Shown: positions 14,401-24,602 of the stretch, piece by piece
Position numbering within the stretch: position 1 is the first letter of the stretch
Layout of the letters: each line of letters opens with the position of its first letter
From: Posidonia oceanica
Taxonomy: Eukaryota; Streptophyta; Magnoliopsida; Alismatales; Posidoniaceae
Direction: 5' to 3'
DNA length: 64,000 nt
Assembly: GCA_037176725.1 (NCBI GenBank)
Contig: JAZBRS010000020.1
Location: forward strand, 88,110,001-88,174,000
The notes under the pieces: generated by a model
Database searches by the model: none
Seen by the model: only the letters and a program-made list of their open reading frames with translations
Told to the model about the DNA's origin: nothing
Translations under genes and position numbers: made by a program

Positions 14401-14632
14401 TATTATTATTATTATTTTCATTTTTTCGGTCCGGCCCAGCCTAGCCCATTCATATTCCAACGGGCCCACTGGGCCCAGTCGAGCCGAAGTGCTGGGCCCG
14501 GCCTGGCTCGGGCTTGGACCGGCCCGGCTTGGACCAGCCCGGCCCATGATTTTCGTGGGCCGGGCTAGGCTAGGCCAAAATGCGGGTCGGGCCGAGTGGC
14601 CTAGGGTCGGCCCGTCCCATTTTACATGTCTA
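11426..14632 (-). mobile_element. hAT-superfamily DNA transposon with 8-bp TSD
   Basis: The element starts TAGACATGTAAA at 11426 and ends TTTACATGTCTA at 14632. These perfect 12-bp terminal inverted repeats are followed inward on both sides by several hundred bases rich in GGGCCGGGC-type motifs. The flanking octamers are ATTGCATC (11418-11425) and GTTGCATC (14633-14640), an 8-bp target duplication with one mismatch, as expected for hAT. The single gene inside is on the minus strand and encodes a BED-finger hAT transposase. It sits at the centre of the long inverted repeat 10103-15330. Confidence 0.92.
11848..13765 (-). pseudogene. hAT transposase (BED zinc finger, DDE core, C-terminal dimerisation domain), nearly intact
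   Basis: A long minus-strand frame is open from about 13765 to 11988. The N-terminus has a BED-type zinc finger (CYCNYCSSGY, then HIARHLQKSIAAH). The core follows with VSLTCDVWTSPNNFPYLCLT, SFDNASNNN (catalytic-Asp region), CRCCCHILNLIVQDG and VQHRWNSTYDML. The C-terminus has the hAT dimerisation signature ILKWWS, FPIVSRMAKDLLMI and TVASESAFSAGKR. Methionine 13370 is internal; the finger lies upstream of it in the same frame. A TGA near 13765 interrupts the reading just before the finger. At about 11990-12030 a 20-bp tandem duplication (CAGACTTTTCTGATAATNTA twice) shifts the frame and brings a stop at 11988. The natural tail, KASVCLKDWYDAIDRLQGLN to 11848, is in another frame. The lesions are few, so the element decayed recently, or was mobilised in trans. 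Confidence 0.93.
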
Positions 14633-14640
14633 GTTGCATC

Positions 14641-15330
14641 CTCCCTCAAATTAGCTCTTTTAAGGGAAGATGAAATATATATGACCATTGGATCATGATC
14701 TATTGGTATTGTCATAAAACCACTGTTTGAGATGTGGTGATTTTATTGTTTTCTATTTATTTTTTATTTTTTTCATTGACACGTTTGAAAGGTAAAAGGA
14801 ACTATTTTGGTAGTTATGTTGTACACGTTTGTAGGGCCCATCCTATTTTTATGAGAGTATGACATGCTAATTGATTGGTTAACATAGATTTGGCATCCTA
14901 ATTGATTGTTATACAGATTAATACCATAAATTTGGCATCCTAATTGATTTATTTACATAGATTGAAGATTTAAAAAAAACAAAAAATAATTGTTTATACG
15001 TTTAGGTGAAAGTATTTCAAAACTGTTTTATCAACACATGTTGGTGAAACTGTATTACTAAAAGGGGACAGTATTTCGAAACTATATTATCACTACATGT
15101 TTGGTGGAACTGTATTAATACATTGTATTGTAATACTTATTTGTAACTGTGCTTCTAATTTGGAACTGTATTACTAAATCAATACAGTAATACAAAAATT
15201 TATTGTCATCACATTAAAAATAACAATGTATTACTACCTCCTAACTGTACAATATCAAATTTGAAGATTACTAAAATGAATCGTTATTACTTAGATGAAA
15301 CTTTACTAATAAACCAATGCATATTAATAA
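14641..15330. repeat. Right arm of the long imperfect inverted repeat
   Basis: Reverse complement of segments of 10103-11390, in collinear order. The phrase TTTGGCATCCTAATTGATT occurs twice here (about 14890 and 14935), a local duplication absent from the left arm. I estimate the arms at about four bases in five identical where they align. Confidence 0.65.
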
Positions 15331-16433
15331 TGCTTATTAAAATGCCATTTAGTTGGTAGTGACATGTGCAATTCAATTTTAAAATGGTAAGTAACTGTTT
15401 CTCTATTATGGTGAGACGTGTGTAACAAACTATGCCTATTTTGTGTTTCTAAATGGATATTTAATGCTATTTATTTATTTCCTTTACTTACACGTTGAAG
15501 CCACCAACTGTAGCCACGTATAAATATGGAAAAAAATCCCATGAATCTAGGACGTCACACAATTCAATCCATATTCTACCTTTTTGATTTATACATTGAA
15601 TGTTGGTTATTACAATGTAGAAATCGTATCAATTTTTTAAAACTGTTTTGCATAGCAAATGAAAAACAGTTAAAATATCTTGACTGTAATTACGTTGATT
15701 ATTAATATCTCCTATATGGTTAAAAACAGTGTTACTGTTTTAATATTACTGGAAAACAGTAATATGATCTCTAATGCTGTGAAAAAAAGTAATTTCAAAT
15801 ACTATATTTGAATAATAGTTATACTGTATTCATATCTGTTGATAAACAGTAATACTATCCGTGTGGACTTTTAACACTATAAAAGGTTCAAATACTTTTT
15901 TTTTCTTTTTGTTTTGGAAGAGTCCTATACATTCGGAATATTTAAATTATTACTAAAAATATTTATAAATATCTTTTAATATATTTCCCTTTACATTGAT
16001 ACGATTTTTATGATAATTGTTTAATTCAAAAATAATATTTTATATTTGTATATTCATATAAATGCTATTTATTAACTTCAGATGTTAGTTACCCAGTGGT
16101 TGCTTTGAAGAGTGGTGGAGAGTTGGTTTTTGTTGGTGTCTTCCTGTCCTTTTGTCAGAAATCTTCTTCAACTCTTCTATAAACTGATTTCAATTTCCCT
16201 AAGTTGGAGGTTTATTTTCGTCATAATATTCATGGTATTTTCTAAACATCTTATAATGGTTGTGTGCATATGTTCATTCTTCGTTAATATTCTACAATAC
16301 AATTTGTTTGTTTTAGATTTTCCGTGATACTGTTACGAATGTTGATGTTTTTGCTGTGATACCATTCCGTAATACTGTTCTGTTAATACTATGCAATATG
16401 TTTTTAGTGGTTTGTTGTTTTGTGTAGAATTCC
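15331..16433. other. AT-rich DNA upstream of the FAR1-like exon
   Basis: AT-rich, with repeated AACAGTAATA and GTAATACTG phrases. A block near 15355-15420 (TGGTAAGTAACTGTTTCTCT and flanks) is again complementary to about 11180-11220 but out of order with the main inverted repeat, so the region is a mosaic of related repeats. It is probably the terminal and 5' untranslated part of the Mutator-like element whose first coding exon follows. Confidence 0.4.
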
Positions 16434-16571
16434 ATGGATAATTTGGCTATTATTGCTGAAACTCAGGTAGCTGTTATTGAAGACAGTGTTACAGATTTAA
16501 CTGTAACAAATTTGTCTGACACACCATTTGTAGGGCAGATTTTCCCCAACTTGGAAGCTTGTCATAGTTTC
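16434..16571 (+). pseudogene. FAR1-like MULE transposase, first 46 codons, interrupted by element A
   Basis: After a T-rich acceptor ending TTGTGTAG comes ATG at 16434 and 46 open codons ending SDTPFVGQIFPNLEACHSF. This is the start of the FAR1-type DNA-binding domain (compare PYKGQLFDSLLAIEAFYYTY in the gene at 45.8 kb). The reading stops because the LTR of element A begins at 16572. The continuation of this gene is not found beyond the other end of element A, where a different FAR1-like gene lies in the opposite orientation. Confidence 0.75.
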
Positions 16572-19565
16572 TATAACATCTAGGTTTTCTAGAATTAACA
16601 GGTAAGCTTGGCGCGAGGAAATCTGGCGTACTTTTGGAAGTGGTTTGGGAGATTTGCAGTTCGTGAGGAAGAGGAAGGCTTTTGCACAATTTTCATGTAA
16701 AAAGTTATTAAAGAATGTAGATTTTCTCCACAACCATGTAGCCGCCGTTCTTCCTTCTTCAGCATTTTCGAGCGGCTGTCGGAGAAGGCGAGAGGTGGTG
16801 AACTTCCAGAGCCTTTCTCCTCCTTTCTTCTCCTCTTCCTCTTCTTCCTCTCTTCTTCTTTCTTCTCCCTTCCTCATGTCAGTGTGAGTGAGAGTGAGAC
16901 AGAGAGAGGAGAGTTGTGTTTTGGGTTGACCGCCTTCCTCTGCCAATGAGGGACTTTGGTCTTCTTCCCAGTGGTTGAGCGAGCTCGTGGAAGGGTTGAG
17001 AGGAGCTTGGGAGTCGAGGTGATCGCCGGAGGATGAGTTGGGTCACCGGCGGTGGTGAGAAGCTCTTTGTGTGTCGTTTGAGGTACACACCCCTTCCTGG
17101 CTTGGAATTTTGTTTGGAAATGATGCAAATGCGTAGACTAGTATGTTGTGGATGCATGGTAGAGATTTCAAGATTTTAGGGGATTTATTGTGGATTTTAT
17201 GGATATTATTGGATGGTGGATTACTATGCTTGGGATTTTTGGCTGAATGACATCCCTTGCTTTGGATTTTAATATCTTGATCTATGATTACCGGAATGCT
17301 TTGATTTTTGTCCCATGTGGTAGATGACTTGAATATCTACGTTTTAGATATTTTTGTGGAATTTGTAGGTGTGTGTGCTGGGACCGGTTCAAGTTCCCAA
17401 ACTGGGCAGTTTTTTGAGTTTCTGCGGGCTATCTGATAAATCTCTAATTTTTTTCTGTTGCGTGTACAAGGTGCGCGTTTATTTGGGAGCTTTTGGTGCC
17501 TCCTGGGAGCCAGTGGGCGCCCCTGGGGCACCCAGCTCACTTGGTTTGGCCTGGTTTTGGGCCAGGCTGGATTCTAGAGTATGCTTTTGGTTTATATTGA
17601 TGCTTAGAATCTAATTTTTTGTTTTATGGAGATTTTTGTAGATTTAAAATGAATCCTTGTCCTTTAAGACATTGGTATTTTATATAATACATTATGGCAA
17701 GATGATGATTAGGAAAATCATTAGGGATGAGTTAGGATTGCCTAAAATGGATTAGCAAGATCCCACTTGAGCTAGGGTTGGAAATTAAAAGACTAAATAA
17801 CCTAGAAATGCTAAGGTTTCCCTAATTGATATAGATAGACATTAGGGAATATGTTAATCTTAGAATTAGATCTTGGCACCAGAACTTAGTGTTTTGGGTA
17901 CTGTTTGTGTGAGTGTTCGGTCTCGTAAGTACTTGGGACTTCAGGACCAGTGCCTTGCTTGTTGTGGGTGTCTCCTAGGTAAATGGTATGCCCAGAAGGT
18001 GCCATTGTTTCTCTGGTTGTGTGTTGATAGTGTGGTTCTAGGATCTCCAATGGAGCTGTCGAGGTTGTGTTTTGAGCTATGCTTTCAGCTCGTGGTTTTG
18101 TACTGTGCTTGGTGCTATATTTTTGAGGTATTTTAAATGGTCATTTAAGGATTTCGAAATGGTTTTCGAAAAGAGTTTTGAAAAGAAAATGCATGGGTTT
18201 GGCAAATATTTTTGAAAGAGTTTTTCGGTGCTTTATGTGTGTGGCGGACCAAGATACTGGAGGGACGTGTCGATGGGATCAGGGGATGTGACGACATTCC
18301 TGGTTGGTCGAGCACGTTGCCTAGGTTGAGGTCCTGAGACCAAGAGGGTAAGGTAAGTGTTTGTCAGATCTTAGAGGTATGATACTCCTTGATTGTCATT
18401 CACAAGGTCAACGCTGAGGTCTGCGGGTTGGGGGTACCAACGGGACTTGGAGGTATGACACTCCACTTGTTCTGGGTGCCGAGGACCCAGGGTATTGACT
18501 GTACATAGTGTATCGTGGCAGCGGACACATGGGGGTACGAGACCTCTGAGTAGCTGGACGTGATACCCTAGTTAGTACGGGTACCGAGACTGCTTGGTGT
18601 GGACTGAGCCTGGGAGTGAGGAGCCGCAGGGGTATGGAGCACTAAGTCAGGGCGCTAAGAGGGAGTACTCTGTGGTGTCCTACTGAGAGACAGGACTGGC
18701 CTTCTAGTGTGTGGTTGGCTCTTTGAGGCTTGTTGGTCGGGACGGTTCACTCCTCCACAGGGTAGTGCACCGTAGCAGTGCAGGGACACCGTGGTCGTGC
18801 CTCGGTGGACTGCTTGTGGCTAGGTGTCTCGCTTGGGCTCGAGTGACGACACTTTGTTTGTGTGTGTAGTTGTTGTGCTTGTGGCCGCGCCTGTAGAGCG
18901 TAGGTCTTGTGCTAGTGAGGCGCATTGGTTTGGCTGAGCAGTGTCTTAGCGTTGACTTTGTGTTTTGGTGTTTGTTTGTGTGTGTTCTGAATGCTATTGA
19001 AGGTGTTCAGACATGGTTGGTCGTCTAGTCCGCACCAGGAGTGTGATGGACTAGATCGTGTGTTTTGGTGCTTGATTTGGCCAGTGTGGCCATTTCAAGT
19101 GTGCATAAAGATTTTGAAAAGAGCATGCATATGGTTTTGAAAGGAAAAGAGAAAAGATGATTTCAAAGGCATGTTTTTAGTGGTTTACTTTGTGGGCAAT
19201 GATGTGTGCCTTGCTGTGGCATCCAGGAGAGATGCCTGTGTTTGTTTGTTTGTGGCGTAGTTACGCCTGTTCCCTCGACGTTGTTTATTGAGCTGGGGTG
19301 TGTGTTGGGTGACCTATTGAGTGGTCGCTCATGTGTTCTTTGTTTCTGTTTTTGGCAGGTGCAGGATAAGAGCTGGAGTTGCTAGTGCATATAGGAAAGG
19401 AGTCACACTGCTATGCATCAAGGGTTCTAGGTAAGTAAGTTATTTAAGTTATTTTATTTCTGCTTTATAGTAATTGTGAGAATTTTGTTCTGTAGTTCAT
19501 GGATGCTAATAAGATAAAAAAAAATGGTAGCTAGGTTGAGAGGTAACGACATTGGGGTTGTTACA
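16572..19565 (+). repeat. Element A 5' LTR (2,994 bp)
   Basis: It starts TATAACATCTAGGTTTTC (the canonical TG has become TA) and ends GGGGTTGTTACA, followed by GAG and the primer site. It aligns along its whole length with the LTR at 41586 and the solo LTR at 59155, which has the same length of 2,994 bp. Inside are a pyrimidine tract (about 16825-16885), a donor-like AGGTACAC at 17081-17088 and a strong acceptor-like TTTTTGGCAG near 19358. The short open frames inside are not credible genes. Confidence 0.9.
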
Positions 19566-19568
19566 GAG

Positions 19569-19580
19569 TGGTATCAGAGC
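19569..19580 (+). promoter_or_regulatory. Primer-binding site of element A (initiator tRNA-Met)
   Basis: TGGTATCAGAGC lies three bases after the LTR end TTACA. It is the sequence complementary to the 3' end of plant initiator tRNA-Met, the usual primer of Ty3/gypsy and Ty1/copia elements. It fixes the LTR end and the plus orientation. Confidence 0.93.
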
Positions 19581-20488
19581 ACTAGGTTACCTAGGAGCAC
19601 TAGCCTAGGGATGTCTGGTCAGGTGACTCCGTAGATCTGCATTTCATGCATTCCTACACCTTGATTTTATCGATTTTCTTGATTTTCTTGCTTGCAGTGT
19701 TGAGGAGTGCCTTCGTCTCCGGCTCCAGCATCGGCGAGGACAATTTGTGAAGTGCCACGTGGAACCAGGGAGTGATGGTCTGCTCATTTGTGGAAGTAGA
19801 CACCGACTCCTCTTTGGAAGGTATCCAGTGGTTGGACCCTAAGATCGCCGTATGACTAGAGTTGTTTTGTGGGAGCTATTGGGAGCATAGGGCAGCGTTC
19901 GCTCGAGTGGACTGGTTCGCTTTAACTCTTCAACTCCATGAAGCGTGGTGTGGATTAAGCACTGTGTTGCCCATGGGTGTGGTGGCAATTGTTTTCTAGG
20001 CAAGACTCAGCATTGACATGTGGGGTAGGAGACCCTGTTGTGTGTGTGGCCAGATGAGTCGTGTCACCTGGGGTTGTACACGTCTACTGTGCGTACTGGT
20101 CTGGCTGTTGTGTTATGTTTGTGGGAAGGCAGTGGTAAGTTCTGCTACTGTTGCTTGTGGATTTTGAGGTGTGGTGCCTTGATTCCTTTATGGGGGTTAA
20201 GCACCCCACGATAGCTGATCAGAGGACGTGTCAGTTTTGCCACCATCCCTTTGTTGGGCAGTTGGGTGTTGTTGTGGAGGGAGAGATGCAGTAGGTGACT
20301 GTCTCTCGTGTGACTTCCACTTTTGTTGTTGCTTGTTGCTATTTGTTTTGTTGTTGGTGCGGAGGATGTTTAAGGTTTCATCCTCCTGTGGTCGCATCTG
20401 GGTAAGGATGAGGCTTCCCAGATGTGTGTGGTTGCGGTTGGGTGGTGTCGTGTTGTCGTCGGGGGAAGGGGTGCAGTAGTTGTCTGCT
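19581..20488 (+). other. Element A interior, 5' leader part
   Basis: G/T-rich sequence without a convincing frame. From about 20240 it contains older, diverged relatives of the 40-bp minisatellite unit (for example TGAGGCTTCCCAGATGTGTG near 20410) that becomes regular from 20613. No gag motif was seen. Confidence 0.5.
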
Positions 20489-20612
20489 CCTTGTGTGGCC
20501 CTCCACGATTGTGGGTTTGCTTATTTGGTTTGTTGTCTGTCGTGTCTTGTTGGTCGTCGTGTGTGTGGAGGATGTTTGCAGCTCCATCCTCCAGTTGTCG
20601 TTGTTGTCTTTG

Positions 20613-20935
20613 GGTGAAGTGTGAGGCTTCCCAGATGTCTGTTGTGTTTCTAGGTGAAGCGTGACGCTTCCCAGTTGTCTGTTGTGTCTCTGGGTGAAGC
20701 GTGAGGCTTCCCAGATGTCTGTTGTGTCTTTGGGTGAAGCGTGAGGCTTCCCAAATGTCTGTTGTATCTCTGGGTGAAGCATGAGGCTTCCCAGATGTCT
20801 GTTGTGTTTCTGGGTGAAGCATGAGGCTTCCCAGATGTTTGTTGTGTCTCTAGGTGAAGCGTGAGGCTTCCTAGATGTCTATTGTGTTTCTAGGTGTGGC
20901 GAGATGCTTCCTAGATGTTTGTTGGTTGTCTCTGG
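20613..20935. repeat. 40-bp minisatellite, unit 1 (about 8 copies)
   Basis: The repeat unit is GGTGAAGCGTGAGGCTTCCC followed by AGATGTCTGTTGTGTCTCTG, 40 bases. Copies start near 20613, 20653, 20693, 20733, 20773, 20813 and 20853, with a diverged last one near 20893. It is followed by more diverged relatives of 43 to 45 bases to about 21100. Confidence 0.9.
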
Positions 20936-21533
20936 GTGACTGTGTGGGTCTCCAGATGTGTGTTGTTGTTTCTGGGTGACTCAGTGAGTTCCCAGATGTT
21001 GGGTGCCGTTTCTGGGCAGCTCGGTGGGTCCCTAGATGGTTGTTGTTGGTCCTGGGTGACTCTAATGAGTCCCTGGATGTGTGTGGTTGTTCCAGATACT
21101 CTGTTAAAGGACAGAGTTATCTGGGAGGGGTTGCGTGTGTGAGTCGTGTGTTGGTGCTGCGTAGTTATGTCGCGCATTTTGTTTGTGGGTTTGGCCATAG
21201 AGTAGCATGGCTTTATGTGTTGTTTGTTATGTGTTGTTTGATGTGTGCTGTTTGGAGTATCCTGTTTGGATGCCTAGTTGTTTTTGGTTGTGGGTGGTAC
21301 GAATGGTTGAGTGCTGTTCGAGCTGTGGAGATTCTTTCTCCTATGTCTTCTTTGGGGTATCCTGTTGGGGCTGCCCAGTTGGTTTTCATGTTTGGTGTTG
21401 GATCGAATGGGGCAATGTTGGTCAATCCGGGGAGATCTTTTCTTTATTGTTTTCCTTGGGTTCTCTACGGTGGAGATGGGGCGAGTCGGTGAAGTTGGCT
21501 TCCGTCTCGCTGCTTGGCACCGCTGAGCGAGCT

Positions 21534-23477
21534 TCTACCACCCAGGAATTCCTTTCCCTTGTATTCTAGCTTTTTAATGAATTCCTTGGCTGCAGTAAGC
21601 TGTTACTGGCCTTATGGGCCCCACTTGTATTTTGTTGTGGGCCCCATCTGTGGTTTAGGGGGGTCTCCACCTGTATTTTTGTTGTAGACCCCCACTTGTG
21701 ATGGTTGGTGGGACAAATTGTGGTCAGGTCCCTGGCTTTCTCTCTCTCCTTCTCTCCCTCTCTTTCTCTCCCTTCCTCTCTCTCTCTCTCTCCCTCCTCC
21801 CTCTCTCTTTTCCCCACCTCCCCCTCTCGTGTGCCTCACTCCCTGCCTCACGCGTGCCTCCCCTCTTCCCCCACCCGCTCGTGCCCGCTCCTCCCTCCCC
21901 TTCCTCCTCTCCTCCGCACCCGTGCCCTACCTTGGCCGGCGTAGCATCCTCCTCCCCCTCTCCCCATCTTCATCTCCCCCTCCCTACACCCTCTCCTCCT
22001 CCATCTTCCCCTTCCCATCCTCCCCTTCTTCTTCCTCCTCCTCGGTGGTGGCCGGCGTGTGGTGGCGGCAGGCGGTGGTGCGACGAGCTCCGGTCGTCGT
22101 CCCGATGGAGCGGCGAGCCCGAGAGCGGCCCGTGGAGCTCGGAGTTGCGTGTGGATCGTCGGAGGACGGAGGTTGTCCCTCTGTCCCAAGGTACACGCCT
22201 CACCGTGGTAGCTTTAATATTTAGAAAATGGTATGCATGCATTCATTGCCATGATTGTATGCTATGGTAGTGATTTGGTGATTTTTGGTATTTTATGTTG
22301 TTTTTGACCGAGTCTATGGCTGAGTAGCTTAAATGCCTATATATGGATTTTTGCTGAATTCCGGTGTTTTGTGCCACGGATGGATGCGAATGTGATAAGG
22401 TTGTGTTGCTCGAGCAGAGACGCTCGTTTTCATATATTGCATGCTTGATTTGGCATGGATTTGATAGTATTTGAGTTTTTGGTAGAAAATGACTTGAATG
22501 TTGGTTTTCCAGTGTTTCTTGTGTTGTATGCCTCGAAATGCCATAATGTGTGTATGGTTGCATTCCTTAATGAATTCCGGAAATTTCGGTATATGGCATG
22601 CTAGTTTTGGAGTTTTATTCAGGTGTTTTGGGTTTTAAGTAGGTCTTATGAGTTGTCTGCCCAGCTCTGGTTTGGCACGCCGTTTTTCGAACGGTATGCC
22701 GATTTCTGGAGGAAACCAGGATACCGGTCCATACCGGTCACCAATTTCTCTGTCAAATCAGACCAGAACCTGAATTCGGTCGATCGAAATCGATCGGTCT
22801 ACCGTTTTCAGGGTTCGATCGGTCCAACCAATGGATTTGGTTCCACCGAATTAGGGATTTTCGGTCGACCGATGGGATATCGGTCAGCCGATTCTTGTGC
22901 CGGACCGGTCGACCGGTGGATTTGGTTCCTCCGAATCAGGGATTTTCGGTCTACCGATTTTGGTCTGGGTTGCTCTCCCAGGCTTGTTATCTAATGTGGT
23001 TTCTATCGTTGGTCTTGGGGCATATTGCGCTTTAGCCCATTATTTTAATAAATGTTTTCAATGAGATTTTGAGGAAAAACAAGAATGGTTTGCAAATGAT
23101 TTTGCCGAGGTTTTCCATGGCCGAAAACTTGGGAGTTGTGTTGACTGGACCCAGGGATGCGACGGCATTCCTGTTGTGTCACACACTTCGCTTGGGTTGA
23201 GACTTTGGGGGTCGGAGTGCTGACCGTACCTAGCAGTATCATAGCAGCGGACTCGCGTGGTATGACACTCCTGCGTAGCTGGGCATGATACCCTAGTTAT
23301 TACGGGCACCGGGACTCGCTAGGTTTTGGGTGCTGGCTGAGCCTAGGGGTTGGAGCCTCTATTGGTTCGGAGCACTGGTGCTAGCTGAGCCTAGGGGTTG
23401 GAGCCTCTATTGGTTCGGAGCACTGGTGCTGGCTGAGCCTAGGGGTTGGAGCCTCTAGTGGTTCGGAGCACTGAGCT
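21534..23477 (+). repeat. Truncated B-type LTR copy, array unit 1
   Basis: First 1,944 bases of LTR type B, beginning TCTACCACCCAGG after GAGCT. It holds the pyrimidine tract (about 21735-22045), a GC-rich block, AGGTACAC near 22190 and the cluster of CGGTCGACCG-type palindromes (about 22720-22970). Predicted peptides from the GC-rich block are identical to those of unit 3 (a 113-residue minus frame at 21848-22189 against 27832-28173), showing very recent common origin. Confidence 0.85.
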
Positions 23478-23600
23478 CCTTGTGTGGCCCTCCACGATTG
23501 TGGGTTTGCTTATTTGGTTTGTTGTCTATCGTGTCTTCTTGGTCGTCGTGTGTGTGGAGGATGTTTGCAACTCTGTCCTCCAGTTGTTGTTGTTGTCACT

Positions 23601-23995
23601 GGGTGAAGTGTGAGGCATCCCAAATGTCTGTGGTGTTTCTGGGTGAAGTGTGACGCTTCCCAGATGTCCGTTGTGTCTTTGGGTGAAGCGTGTGGCTTCC
23701 CAGTTGTCTATTGTATCTCTGGGTGAAGCGTGAGGCTTCCCAGATATCTGTTGTGTTTCTGGGTGAAGCGTGAGGCTTCCCAAATGTCTGTTGTGTTTCT
23801 GGGTGAAGCGTGAGGCTTCCCAGATGTCTGTTGTATCTCGGGGTGAAGTGTGAGGCTTCCCAGATGTCTGTTGTGTTTCTGGGTGAAGCGTGAGGCTTCC
23901 CAGATGTTTGTTGTGTCTCTAGGTGATGCGTGAGGCTTCCTAGATGTCTGTTGTGTTTCTGGGTGTGGCGAGAGGCTTCCCAAATGTTTGTTGGT
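23601..23995. repeat. 40-bp minisatellite, unit 2 (about 10 copies)
   Basis: Same unit as at 20613, with ten copies starting every 40 bases from about 23601 to 23961. Two more copies than in the other array units, so copy number has changed since the large units were duplicated. Confidence 0.88.
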
Positions 23996-24602
23996 TGTCT
24001 CTAGGTGACTGTGTTGGTCTCCAGATGTGTGTTGTTGTTTCTGGGTGACTCGGTGAGTTCCCAGATGTTGGGTGCCATTTCTGGGCAGCTCGGTGGATCC
24101 CCAGATGGGTGTTGTTGGCCCTGGGTGACTCTAATGAGTCCCTGGATGTGTGTGGTTGTTCCAGATACTCTGTTAAAGGACAGAGTTATCTGGGAAGGGT
24201 TGCATGTGTGAGTCGTGTGTTGGTGCTGCGCAGTTATGTCGCGCATTTTGTTTGTGGGTTTGGCCATGGATTAGCATGGCTTTGTGTGTTGTTTGTTATG
24301 TGTTGTTTGATGTGTGCTGTTTGGAGTATCTTGTTTGGATGCCCAGTTGTTTTTGGTTGTGGGTGGTTCGAATGGTTGAGTGCTGTTCGAGCTGTGAAGA
24401 TTCTTTCTCCTATGTCTTCTTTTGGGTATCCTATTGGGGATCCCCAGTAGGTTTTCTTGTTTGGTGTTGGATCGAATCGTGCATTGTTGTTCGATCTGGG
24501 GAGATCATTTCTTTATTGTTTTCCTAGGGTTCTCTGCGGTGGAGATGGGGCGAGTCGGTGAAGTTGGCTTCCGTCTCGCTGGTTGGCGCCGCTGGGCGAG
24601 CT

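Noticed and set aside
16567..16571. GTTTC as a verified target duplication of element A
   Set aside because: The right LTR is truncated at 44508, so the second copy cannot be seen.
19569..19580. tRNA gene
   Set aside because: Only the 12-base primer-binding complement is present; no cloverleaf surrounds it, here or at 33312 or 53531.
20370..20822. 150-codon minus-strand repeat protein (SGKPHASPRDTTDIWEAS-like)
   Set aside because: It is produced by the 40-bp minisatellite, whose unit has no stop in any minus-strand frame; there is no sign of codon constraint.
21698..22270. Ser/Pro- and Arg-rich open frames of 110-230 codons in the pyrimidine tracts (also near 24583, 27606, 30460, 47361, 55055)
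   Set aside because: They arise from CT-rich low-complexity LTR sequence, overlap in several frames and strands, and have no domain or start context.
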